Positions 49,830 through 60,403 of a DNA stretch of 64,000 nt are shown here, one piece after another. How positions within the stretch are numbered: the stretch's first letter is position 1; the number at the start of each line of letters is the position of its first letter. Origin of the DNA: Hawksworthiomyces lignivorus (taxonomy: Eukaryota > Ascomycota > Sordariomycetes > Ophiostomatales > Ophiostomataceae); NCBI GenBank assembly GCA_002917075.1, contig NTMA01000089.1, positions 62,001 through 126,000 on the forward strand, in the 5' to 3' direction. The position numbers and the translations under genes were made by a program. The notes under the pieces are model-generated. The model did no database searches, was not told the origin of the DNA, and worked only from the letters and a program-made list of their open reading frames with translations.

Positions 49830-51425
49830 ATGAGAGTTTCCCTTCCCCTGGCCTTGGGTCTGGCGTGGGCCGGGCCCACCTTTGCCTCGCGGTGCAAGCC
49901 GTCGCGGCCAGCCTCTGTATCTGCCTCGTCGTCGGCCACAAGTTCTACTTCCTCATCGGTGTCAGCCTCGTCCTCGTCGCTCTCTTCTTCCGCTCCCTCA
50001 TCGGTATCTGCCCCATCCTCTTCGGTCTCCTCCGTCTCGGCATCCACCTCTTCCCCCATCTCAACTTTGTCACTGTCATCGTCATCGTTGTCGTCATCGT
50101 TGTTGTCGCTGTCGTCGCCATCCCATTCTAGTGCTTCCGCCTCCTCCATCTCGTCGCCAGTTTCTTCTTCGAGTGCCTCCATCTCTTCGTCAACCTCATC
50201 TAGCGCTTTCGTTTCTTTGTCGCCCTCTTCATCGCCCTCGCTGCCGCCATCAGCGTCGGCATCGCCCTCCACCTCCTCCAGCGTGTCCGCCAGCGCCTTG
50301 CCTTCACTGGTATGCAGCGGCCCCAACCTCGCGCCTAACGGACTGGGCTCGCCGTACATCGAGTTCGCTGGCATCCCTGGCCAGCTGCCTACCTTCGCCA
50401 TCGAGATCCCCACGACACCCGGCAACACCTACGCATTCTCGTTCCAGTACCTCGTGAGACAGAATGCCGATGGGTTGGGGACATTCACCATCGACGCCAA
50501 CGGGGATCTCGGCACGGTACCCATCGGGGACACAGTGCCGATGCTCATGTTTCTGCCGTATGGTCCGCTATACTTTACGAGCAGCAGCAGCGGCTCCTCC
50601 ACACCGCTGTCGCTTCTAGTAAGAGCCAACGGCGGCTCTGTGGAAACGCTGGTTGACGGGAAGGACTTCTTGATCTTGGCATGCCAACCGCCGCCGCCAC
50701 CACCGCCACCGCCGTCTTCTACTTCCAGTTCCTCGGCCAGCACTTCTTCGTCGGTCACTTCCAGCCCCTCTAGCTCCTCAGCTAGTGCCTCTTCGTCAGC
50801 CGTCTCCAGCCACTCCTCTTCTTCTGCTGCCCCCAGTACCTCGTCGTCGGCCACTCCCAGCTTCTCCAGCGCTTCTCCATCGTCATCCCCCGCTTCGTCC
50901 TCCTCATCCTCCATCTCCTCGTCCTCGAGCACCTCTGCCTCTACATCCTCCCCCACGCCGAGCTGTGGCACAAACCTCGTGGCCAACGGCAAGTTCACGC
51001 AGCCGGACCTGACCGACTGGAGCTCCTCAGGCTTGACCTTACGCGACAGCATCTGTGGCATCAGCTCGTGCTCCTACTATGCCGCTGTCGCTGCCATCGG
51101 CGCTGTCGGCGCCACCGCCACGCTCGCGCAGACCATTCCGACCGTGCCGGGTCGGACCTACACACTGTCGCTCCAGTACTGCGCCGTCGACAACTCTAAC
51201 AGCGATGCCGACTTCACCATCACCATCGACGGTGGCAACTTCAGCGTGGACCTACCCGTCCCCTACAACCCTTTTCCGCCATGGACTCCGTACTCGGCGC
51301 CGTTCACCAGCACCGGCTCTAGTGTCACGATCACCTTCCAGACCAAGATCCTCCCCATCAACGTCATCGAGCCGTATGCTAACATCGGCGTAACCGACGT
51401 GTCCCTCGTCGAGATGTGCAATTAA
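49830..51425 (+). CDS. Secreted Ser-rich protein with two carbohydrate-binding-like modules
   Basis: One exon encodes 531 aa. A signal peptide (about 1-20, LPLALGLAWAGPTFA) is followed by a Ser/Ala stalk to about 158. Module A (about 160-285) contains IPTTPGNTYAFSFQYLVR and CSGPNLAPNG. A second Ser-rich linker with a Pro run follows at 286-370. Module B (about 373-531) contains CGTNLVANGKF, IPTVPGRTYTLSLQYC, DADFTITIDGG and GVTDVSLVEMCN. Both resemble CBM4_9/DUF642-type jelly rolls of fungal cell-wall proteins. The stalks would be heavily O-mannosylated. No GPI signal follows module B, so the protein is probably secreted into the wall or medium. Adhesion or glycan binding is inferred. Confidence 0.8.
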   Translation: MRVSLPLALGLAWAGPTFASRCKPSRPASVSASSSATSSTSSSVSASSSSLSSSAPSSVSAPSSSVSSVSASTSSPISTLSLSSSSLSSSLLSLSSPSHSSASASSISSPVSSSSASISSSTSSSAFVSLSPSSSPSLPPSASASPSTSSSVSASALPSLVCSGPNLAPNGLGSPYIEFAGIPGQLPTFAIEIPTTPGNTYAFSFQYLVRQNADGLGTFTIDANGDLGTVPIGDTVPMLMFLPYGPLYFTSSSSGSSTPLSLLVRANGGSVETLVDGKDFLILACQPPPPPPPPPSSTSSSSASTSSSVTSSPSSSSASASSSAVSSHSSSSAAPSTSSSATPSFSSASPSSSPASSSSSSISSSSSTSASTSSPTPSCGTNLVANGKFTQPDLTDWSSSGLTLRDSICGISSCSYYAAVAAIGAVGATATLAQTIPTVPGRTYTLSLQYCAVDNSNSDADFTITIDGGNFSVDLPVPYNPFPPWTPYSAPFTSTGSSVTITFQTKILPINVIEPYANIGVTDVSLVEMCN

Positions 51426-52364
51426 GCCAGAGGGATCCTCTCTTCCCTCTCGGATGGACGCGGCGGGGTGTACGTGAATGAGAGGACTTCCGTTTGAGGG
51501 CCGCGCAGTTTTGCATGTGCCGGCCGAAGGGAAATAAACTAGAGCTCTGCTGAAAGAAGGTATGAGAAGGAGTGGGAAAGGGGGGAATCTCTATTCTTTT
51601 GGTTGGTAAATTTTAGTTTTTAATGTATAATGTTTGCTTTTTTTTTTTTGAAATTTTTATTTTGTTTCCAAACAGATTACCTGACGTAGAGAGCTGAGGC
51701 TAAGGCGACAATTACTCGGTGGACTACTAAGATGCCCTGGCTGGAAAGTCTTGTCCAACTTACTGTAGACGTAAATAGTCAGGATTGGCTAATAAATACA
51801 ATTAAGCTTATTTTCCTGGCCATAGTAGCCTCTCACTTAGCTTTTGTACTAACAAAAACCCCCTGTTTTGAAGGAATCATGAACGACTGACGGACTGAGC
51901 TACTGGCGGCTTGTTTGCGTGGCCCTGCGTGGTGATCTTAACAATCAACGAAAGCATACCTCGAGTCGTACAGCCCTCTGCGAAGCGCCGCGAATCCTTC
52001 TGGGCGTTCTATGCAGACAATGGATCCAATAAACTATGGTCCATACTCCTGGGGGAATAAAAACGCTGTAATTCAGACGACCGGGTATGACACATCTACG
52101 AATGCATATTTCAACTACCATACATCTCACGTCGCAGTCTAAGATCCGGATGTAACTCACATTAGAGCGCGCTAGCAAAAAGCCCCGGCTAACAGATATG
52201 CACTCAAACACACGTGCCTTATAGGATATATCACTCTTCGTGGACATGAAATAAGACAGCTCAACTGGCTTCCGTAGAAGTAAAATTAATTCTATGCTGA
52301 TATGGGAGCTTTTATTACGAGGGCGAATTATTGGCTTCTTTGGCATTCGGAGAGAGATGAAAGT
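51426..52364. other. Convergent 3' intergenic region
   Basis: About 940 bases between the Ser-rich gene and the SMP-30-like gene. A T-run lies near 51638-51650. A 133-codon minus-strand frame (51945-52346) has no motif and is not counted. Confidence 0.55.
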
Positions 52365-53488
52365 CTAAAAGTCCGTAGTGTCGATATACGATATCGTCCC
52401 GGGGACGCTGCTGGAGTAACCTGCGACAGTTAGCGGCAGGTAGAAAGGGAGAAGCGCTGAAGCGCATGACAGCAGTAGAACTGGATAGAATTAAAGAGCA
52501 CAAACTCACCTCCTGTTGTTGCGATGTAGAGCCGCTTTGACCCTCTGATGGGGCTGAATTTCGCCGCGGCAGGCCCAACAAGCACTGTCGAGCCGCCACC
52601 TCCGACTATGGTAGTTGCACTGACCGCATTGCCAGCTTTGGGGTAGGCCACAGATAGCATATTCAACTGATTCTGGCAGATGAAAATGGCACCGTCGGAT
52701 TCGCGGATGGTGAAGTCGTCGGAAAAGAGCGCGCCGCTGACAACGATAGACGATTTGCCAGTAGCGGTGCCGGTGTTGCGGTTGAAGGGAATGCGTGCAA
52801 TGATACCAGCGATGGAATTGCTCCAGTACATGTATTCGCCAAATAGATGGAGACCGTTGATGCCGAGGTTGGCCTCCGGGTTGTTGACATACTGGAAGTG
52901 CATGAGCGGGTCGTTAACGGCGACGCTATGGGTACCGGTCTGGATATTGACCTTGTAGACGACGCCGTTGTAGGAGTCGGCAACAACCACATGGTGGGCG
53001 TCAAGAACATCCAGACCGTTGAGAAAGTTGGCGTCATCAATGTCGGCAACCTTGGTGACGGTGGCGGGCGACAGAACGGTGGCTCCGTTACTGGAGAGGC
53101 GGAAGGTTCTCATGTCGACGCGGAAGATGCTGTTCTGGCCGCTCGTTTTGGCGAACGTGGTGGGATCGAGGATGGCGGTAGCGGCCACGATAAAGACATC
53201 CGGCTCCACTTCGCCTATACCTAAAACCCCAATATACGTCTTGGTGTCCCATGCGTGCACCTGGACGGTCGCGCCCGTCAGCGGGTTGACCTGCGACAGC
53301 GTCGGAACATAGAAATGCGTCACGAGAAGCTCGCCGTTGGGCCGGAAAGCCATATTCTCCGCCCAGCTGGGCGCTGGGAGAAACTTGTGCAGCACATGGA
53401 CGTCTGGTGTCTTCGACGGCTTACACGGGGTGGCGAACACCGACGCGGCCAGGGCCAGGCCAGCGACAATCGTATCAAGAAAACGCAT
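52365..53488 (-). CDS. Secreted SMP-30/gluconolactonase-like beta-propeller protein (one intron)
   Basis: Exons 52510-53488 and 52365-52420 encode 344 aa. The 89-nt intron (GTGAGT to GTCGCAG) adds the final GYSSSVPGTISYIDTTDF. A signal peptide is evident (MRFLDTIVAGLALAASVFA). Propeller repeats include WAENMAFRPNGELLVTHFYV, NFLNGLDVLDAHHVVVADSY, EANLGINGLHLFG and ITIRESDGAIF-type blades, as in SMP-30/strictosidine-synthase-like proteins. The SMP-30 metal-binding residues are not obvious to me, so lactonase activity is uncertain. Two cysteines lie close to the N-terminus only. The ATG at 53488 was chosen because the frame upstream has no ATG. Confidence 0.82.
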
Positions 53489-55350
53489 GGCGAAATACAA
53501 GCAGTATATCAAAAGAGTGACTAGAAAAACAAAAGAAAGCTGGTGATACTGTCCTGGAGGCCTTGCGTCTCTGACTCTTCGTCCCCTTATTCTGGGAATG
53601 CGATAATACAGTCTTCATATTTATTGATTTACCTTGTGGAGCTCTGGATATGTCGGCTTTCACCAAGCTGTGTATGAAGGAGTAGAATTGTTTGCATATG
53701 CCAGCTGTTGATGCAGGCCACTTTGAAAATAGACGGAACAAGTATAGTTCAACCGGTCAAGCGCAGCTGAAGACACAAATTTGTTACGTGTACTGGCCTA
53801 AGACAGAGACACTAACCCATTTTCTAAGCTTTTAAAATGACACGCACTGACAGTTAGCCAATCCTCGCCGATCATCTCACCCATTGCTTTTCGTATAATG
53901 CTCCACTAAAGCAAGGTTTTGAAATGATAAAGCCTCTCATTGCAGAATAGAACACAGTTGGTTCCACAGCGGGTTGGCCAGGTTAAGCAAATAGCAATAT
54001 TCCGCAGCGCCCTCTGAGCTTTGCAAACCCGAGAGAGCTTTGCTCTAGCAGATGCTTTAGCCGTTTTGACCAGCTCCGGCTCTCCGTGTATGCCGAAAAC
54101 GCTTAGCTACGCAGTTTAGTTCGTACACGTACAATACCGTTTTATTTCCAGTATTCAGTCTCCATCATACTCTCTGAAGTTTAACTCGCTGCGCGTCCCA
54201 GGTCGCAAACTTCTCAGTTAGTTCGCATCTCCTCTGCCAAATCAGGAGTTTCATTTTTGTATGCGTGGAAGCACTTCCGTGTAAACCTAAAGAAAAATGA
54301 GCTCCATCAGGTTATCTCTTGCTGAAGTCAGAAAAAGGCGCGCACGACTACAGACAAGTTGGACGGGAAACTGGCAGGGTCCGCCTTTCACTTTTGGGAA
54401 GCTTTGATCACCTCTTAGCCAAAGTATGCTTGCACTGGATGCAAAAATTTCTAGTCATTGGACTCGGCCGAGCAAAAGTCCCCAGTTCTGTTGTTTTCTC
54501 CACAGGGACCAACGTTTGAGCAATAAGCGTTATCCAGGAGAAGGGTTAGCCCCGGACGCTTGCTCCAGTTGAGCGGTCCTGGTCGAATTCGGATATCTGA
54601 AATTATACATTTCAGCTGGAACTATTACTTTCTTGATTCTCACTTTTGTTAAGACCACGCCATCTAGCGTGGATTGCTTGATTTCAGGTCTCATCTTGTC
54701 CCATTTGTTTAGTGGTCTTCTAACGAAAGGATTTCCAACTCTCCATTTCTATAAGCACTTGTATAATAGTCCAGATGCCATATATGAGAATTCATTCTCC
54801 CTCTTCAGCGACTGTAAAATCGCCATCGAACACTGTGTATTAAGAAAATATTTGAAATTGTCTCTTGAGAGAATGTCTCGCGCTTAAACGGCACACACCC
54901 CCTATTTTGTTCAGGCCATGCCGATCTTTTCCTTGCCGTCCCTAGCGGCATCCTTCGTCTCTAAAATACATCACCGCTTTTCTAGCCTTCTCGGCATGTG
55001 CTTCTCTATTGGAAACCAAAATTTAATCTGTACAGACCCCCTCATTGTTGCATTCGCACCAACGATAAATTTTGCTTATTACGTATGGGTCAAGATACCC
55101 AGGCTATGACTTTCAGAAAACATTAACAAAAGTGGGAGCAGTCATAACGGCGATTATAAATCATGCACGACGCCGTACACGATGTCTTTGTTAGAGGTAC
55201 GTTCTATAAGTAAGGTTTTTTGGAGGTCAAGAATTGCAACGCCTTCATCAATGTAGACATAATAGCCAGAGCGCCGACACTGTCGTAAGTGTGGCTTTAA
55301 TGATGGGACAAATGGTTTCCTATGCTCTAAGAGCAATTTTTCATAATAAA
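53489..55350. other. Long intergenic region
   Basis: About 1.9 kb between two minus-strand genes, moderately A/T-rich. Frames of 63-84 codons at 54319, 54633 and 54918 show no motif. No repeat or RNA gene was recognised. Confidence 0.5.
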
Positions 55351-57686
55351 TCATCCATCTAGCTTTTGCGGAAAGTCTAAAAATCCGCCGCTGAAGAACT
55401 CTTCTATAGACAATAATGCCACGTTGGAATGAGGGAGGCAGGTACGGATAGCGGAATGCAGGGGAGACGATAGGGGACTTGCGGCGTCGTTCATCCTCTG
55501 TACGTCAATAGTAGTATTCTGCGTTGTTTGATAATCGGTGTACGCATCCATGGATGGCGTGGAGAAATCGTCAAAACCATCTTGTCCCCTCGGAGAGATC
55601 CTAGCATAAATGTTTTGTCGGGCAATCTTGCCAAACTTAACCACCCATTCCTTCCCGGGGGCATTAAGGCACCAGTTTTCAAGGGCTGTCACAAGACTTA
55701 GCCCTTGTTCATCTGGGATGCCCGACTGGGATTCGTCATAATGGGCAATAATGAGAGCGCAATAGCCAATGCAGAGGTACGTGTTGATCGACTGCACATT
55801 CTTTACGAAAAGTGGCAAGTCCAGGAAAGTCTGTAAGATAAGTCGTGCATACTTCGATGCGACAAGACTCAAACGGGATCTGGAGTTGGTGGATGAATAA
55901 AATCGGCCTGACGGTTGATGTAGTGGATCGGACAGGAAAGTGCTAGAACGCAATCCCTCCCCTAACTCTTCCAGTGATCGAATGGCCATGATTAGATTTG
56001 CCATATAATAGCTTATGCGCAGTTTCGGCGCAGTGGGAAGAACTAGTGTCACACGAAACGACTGTTAGAGGGAAATTTTGTTTATATCACGGCCCCAAAG
56101 ATTATAAATATGCTTACTTAGGATATGATTCCATTTTTGCTTCCAAGATACGAATTCATCGCATTCCACGGCAGTATTTGGCAGCGGAAACTGTTGTAAT
56201 TTCTGCAATAGCACTGAGAAAAGGTGTATTTCTGCAAGCAACATGCCGTCTTGGATAGACGCTTCATAGAAACTCATGATAGCATTGCATTGATTAATAT
56301 GCGCTTCTTGGATGACAGATGGCCTGCTTGTAGTGGCAGACCAGCTACGAGGACGGATTAGTCAATATGCGGAACTTTGATTTTATAAGCTTCGGGTTTG
56401 AAACTCACTGAAGATGTTGACAGCATATTGTCGACCACAAGCGAATGGCGTTTTGATCATGGGCCGTAGACTCGCCGTTTTTGATATTGGTTATAATCTT
56501 TGAAAAGTCGATGCTCAACATCGCCTGCTTGGCTGCATATCCTGTCAGAAGCCAGCTATCAATGTACTCGACCTCGTCCTGCAAAATGAAAATAAGCATC
56601 AACTTCTCTACCTCATCGCCTGTCAGCTTGCTTACACTGGCAGGATCAGTTGCATTTTCGCTCATGAGAAAGACCCCATATATCTCATCCAGAGTTAGGG
56701 GACTAGACAGTAAAGCTTGACCCAGTGTACCCCGGACTCTCTCAAACACTTCTCGGTGTAATGGAGTTCCAAATATATCTTTCCGATATATAAGGCCCAG
56801 TAGACAGCATACGCTGTGCAAAAACGTTGATGCTTGTCGAAGCTCTGGGCTCGATACTCTCTCTCGAAGTGTTCGTGCATGGCTATGGTTGCGAAAGAAT
56901 CTGTACATAGAAGTTAGATGCAGGAGATGAGCACGTATCAAATACTTATTTTATACTGACAACTGAATTAATTCCTCGGCTGTATTTTCATCAATGAGAT
57001 GAGTTGCGACAAGGTCTAGGCTTGCCTTCCCAAGAGCGCGTCTGCGTCCCCCCTTGCAATGCCGACTAATCTCACGTAGCACCACAATCGGAGCGGCGCT
57101 AGTTGCAGGGTCAACTGGCTGTGGGATATTTTCTGGTCCAGAGTCCGATTCATCTTCAACCGAAGTGTCGCGATCGTCTATTGTCTTGGGTCCGCTCCTG
57201 CTGTTTGCTGGCGCAACTTGACGGGAGTCAACAATATCTCTGAGAATGTTTCGCAACTCCGCCAAGGCCCGGTCTTGTTTCTCAATTCTAGCATAATGGG
57301 ACACCCGTTAGTTTGGTATTTTGCTTCAGCAGCTTCACATATATATATATACCTCCGTTCTATAGCTTGTAGGCTATTCGATGGGACTTGTCTCGAGTCT
57401 AAGTCCTTGAGACCCTCGCGCAATGAGCAGTGTATTCTACACCACGGTTTCATTCGTCAGAAGTCTTGAAGGTCATGTAATATATGGCTAATTAGATATA
57501 CCTCAGTGTCTGGCATCGCCGACAGGTCTGAAGGTCGAGGTCATAATCGCATTTACATTTCAGTTTTTGACAGGATTCGCATGAGAAGACACGTCGACGC
57601 CGCGGTTTTCTAGGCTCTTGAGCAGACGATGCCGGCCGCTTTCGAGACTGTGTAGGATCGGGACAAGCTGCTTCCTGCTGCTCCAT
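55351..57686 (-). CDS. Zn2Cys6 transcription factor (five introns)
   Basis: Minus-strand exons are 57502-57686, 57353-57436, 56961-57287, 56409-56900, 56118-56344 and 55351-56042, giving 668 aa. The zinc cluster spans intron 1: Cys36, 39, 46, 55, 58 and 65 with spacing 2-6-8-2-6. The next join gives AIERRIEKQDRALAELRNIL, a coiled coil for dimerisation. Later joins rebuild the fungal transcription factor domain: LIQLFFRNHSHAR (intron 3, donor GTCAGT), QHLHWSATTSRPS (intron 4), and LPTAPKLRISYYMANLIMA after intron 5. The acceptor of intron 5 is the least certain; I chose the one that keeps frame. The C-terminus is acidic. The gene lies next to a dioxygenase and an NCS1 permease and probably regulates them. 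Confidence 0.82.
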
Positions 57687-58200
57687 AACAAATATGATCA
57701 GAAATCTTAGGGTGTGCGTTAATGCATCAAGCTCTTTCAAGACAATTGGCTTCAGTTCATAAAGAGTTCTGGGTTACTTACAAGAGCCATGCAATTGACG
57801 GCAGCCAAGCTGGGCGACTGTACGATAGAGTCCGCCGTCCGCCGATAACCGTCGAACTCCGTAGATAAAGTGCGATTTGAGATTCACTACTAGGTCCAAT
57901 CACAAGCTTCCAACCCACCTATTTAGTCAGTCAATCTTAGCTTCAGATCTCACTCTACCAAAGGCATGCTAATAGATTTATGTCATTGGCCTCGCGGATC
58001 TATAGCAACAGCAGCCTAACGAGTTCAGAACTTAGCGTACTCGGCAAATCGAAGCGAAGTAACAATCTTTTGGTTGTAGAGACGACACGAAAAGAAGTAC
58101 CGGTCATTTTATTAGGAATGCAATATTCCTGTCTCAGCTTAGGAGAACTACGTAATATTCTACTATGGCTTAATACTTGAGCTTTCTCTGTGCTACTGTT
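57687..58200. other. Intergenic region between regulator and dioxygenase
   Basis: About 510 bases between two minus-strand genes, holding the regulator's promoter. Nothing further recognised. Confidence 0.55.
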
Positions 58201-59443
58201 TCAGTCTGACTTGAGAGCAGGGCCTTTGTACGATCTCGCAAATCGGGAGAGACACCACTGCACACCTTGCGTTAGCCGAGAACGTAAAAGGAACATCTAA
58301 TAAGGGCTGACTTGCATTTCCACAGTTGATCGGTTCGTACTTAGGTGGGTTGCTCTCGTCGGTGCAGCTGGGGAGTACGGAGCATGTTTCATTGAAGTTG
58401 AATCCGAAGAAAAAGGGCATCGAATATCGGTCTTCAGTAGCATAGTTGAATACGCGATGAACAGTCGACTGGAATCGGTCGTTCGAGAGACGCATCAAGA
58501 AGTCGCCAATATTGACCACAAAAGTGTCTGGAATCGGCGGAACTTTCAACCACTGGCCTTCACTGTTTAGAACCTGGAGCCCCCCGATGTTATCTTGCCA
58601 AAGCAGAGTAAAACACTGCAAATCAGTGTGTGCTCCCAATCCAACGTCGATTACCGAACCTTTGTTGGATGTGTTTTTCGGGTAGTGGTTGAGAACACCA
58701 TCGCTAAAGTAATTAATTGCATGTTAAATTTAGACCGTGTCAACAAAATGGAACCCCTGAAGGAGAGACACGTACCTCCCTGGATATGTGATAACATTGT
58801 CAAAATAGGTCTCAGGCACATCTAATGCGAGTGCAAAGATGCGAGTCAACTTCCTAGCAAGGCAAAGGCATTCCCTCCAATAATTGAGCATGCCGCTCTT
58901 AAATCCAGGCAAATTGCTTGTGCCATCCCAGACGAAATCTTCTCCTCTAATCCACGCCTTGACATCCGCTGGAACGGCATCCAGATCTTTGGGCTCTGGA
59001 TCGTACTTCGGATCATACCTCCAAGAAAAGCTCTCCTTGAGGTCGAGTGACTCAGTAGGCGAAACTTGACTGGTGCGCGTCTCGGACCATCCGTTGTAGT
59101 ATTTGCTGAAGTTTCGTGCGACTGCTGCTTTCTTTTCCGAAGGTTGTGCAAAGAAAATCTTCGCCTGTTCGAAAGCAGTATCGATTGTCTCTTTTGAAAC
59201 GCCGTGGTTTTTGATGTAAAAGAATCCACTGTTCTCTGCGGCAGCTCCTATGACACTAGCAAGAGCACGCCGTTCTTCGACAGTTCCGTCGATGTGTGAA
59301 ATGTCAATTAAAGGGATTTCAGAGGGATCACAGTCTCTCGGTTCTGTCTTCAGCACATCTCGATAGGTATTGCCGTGGCCGCTAAGCAGCTCTAGCTTGT
59401 ACGTCTGAGCCGATGAAACCGGCGCCGTAACCGTCGTCGTCAT
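58201..59443 (-). CDS. 2-oxoglutarate/Fe(II) dioxygenase, isopenicillin-N-synthase-like (two introns)
   Basis: Exons 58776-59443, 58316-58703 and 58201-58257 encode 370 aa. The N-terminal domain (IPLIDISHIDG, GFFYIKNHGV) and the core are typical of this superfamily, which hydroxylates or desaturates small molecules. The iron triad is His248, Asp250 (GAHTDLQ) and His305 (TVHRV). The 2-oxoglutarate pair is Arg315 and Ser317 in DRYSMPFFFGF. Intron 1 is GT-AG. The second intron (58258-58315) most likely has a GC donor: GCAAGT to GTGTGCAG, with GCTAAC 13 bases before the acceptor, giving CGNWCLSRFARSYKG. A GT-AG alternative would add ASVQ but puts the acceptor too close to the branch site. It is divergent from the NCS1 permease. 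Oxidation of a permeated nucleobase-like compound is inferred. Confidence 0.88.
58258..58315 (-). other. Probable GC-AG intron
   Basis: The donor GCAAGT matches the strong consensus of GC-AG introns. Phase 0 on both sides yields a family-like C-terminus. The competing GT donor (GTCAGC) needs an acceptor only a few bases after the branch site. Confidence 0.6.
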
Positions 59444-60403
59444 CTTGAGCGCTTTGATTTATCTCTCGTTAACTTGTCTTGCTTTGTCTTGCTTTTTCTT
59501 TTTTTTGTCCTGTTTGAATAATAGGAAAACTCTCTGATATCTTAGTCGCTGCGAAGTCTAATATACAGATCAAACACCTAGATGTAGAGGCACGAATCTT
59601 GGATGTTGTTGATACTGCAGGTTGGTTTCACCTTCTAATGTCTTTCAACGGGCTCCGTCGAATGCCGGCTGTGTTCTACGCTGCCCGCCGGGCACCGACT
59701 GTCCATTGATAAACTTTCTTGATGCATGCTGCATTATGCTCTAGTAAATCAAGGGAGCATTCAAATTCCATCCTAAGCCGCTCTAGTTCAAGTTTTACAA
59801 GAAGAGATAAGAAACTCGGGAAATTCATTGGTAAACATAAATTACGATGCGGGATTGAATGAGATCGACGGGGAACCGTGGGGTGGACGAGATGAATGGT
59901 CCCGGATATCCACCGGAGACCGACGGGAACCGCGGCGGGGGAAGAATACATCCCCCAACATTGGGACACGATGTAAACAATTCATAGATAAGTACATGTA
60001 GGGAACTATTTTATCTCACTAGCGCCTATCGCCTCTTTTCGTATGCAGTTCTCACACGAAGAAGAGAGGGGATTCTTTGAAATCACTTACAATTGACGGG
60101 ATGCTGGTTGGAACAAGAGGACATGGATTGCTCCCTACCATGTTCCGGCCAAGATAGTGGCTGCGATAACGCCCAAGTATTTTTTTTTTTTTTCTTTTCT
60201 TATCTTGTAGCGTCTAGACTTTACTTTCTTCAAACCAACACTGCTACAATGATTTATACATAAAGGGCATACTCGCGAGTTTCTCACTCTCTGACAAACT
60301 TTGCAATGCCCGCTTTTTCGTGTGAGCGTCTTGAAATATAGCAATACGCGGCCCGAGAGCCACAGCTGTCTCGCTTAATCCAGTTCTTCTCATTCTTGCG
60401 CCA
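59444..60403. promoter_or_regulatory. Divergent promoter with clustered CGG elements
   Basis: A GC-rich island at about 59860-59940 in A/T-rich surroundings has two direct copies of a cgacggg(g)aaccg unit (59866-59878 and 59921-59932). Between them CGG-N7-CCG lies at 59903-59915. These are plausible Zn2Cys6 sites for the nearby regulator. A T-run lies near 60180-60193. No gene was recognised; a frame at 60135-60344 with scattered Cys pairs was rejected. Confidence 0.5.

Noticed and set aside
49787..50428. Very acidic 213-codon minus-strand frame (Asp/Glu-rich)
   Set aside because: It is the complement of the Ser-rich stalk of the secreted protein; the signal peptide and modules are on the plus strand.
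60135..60344. Minus-strand frame with CxxC pairs resembling a zinc ribbon
   Set aside because: It has a Lys-run and no conserved spacing, and it lies inside a promoter; probably chance.
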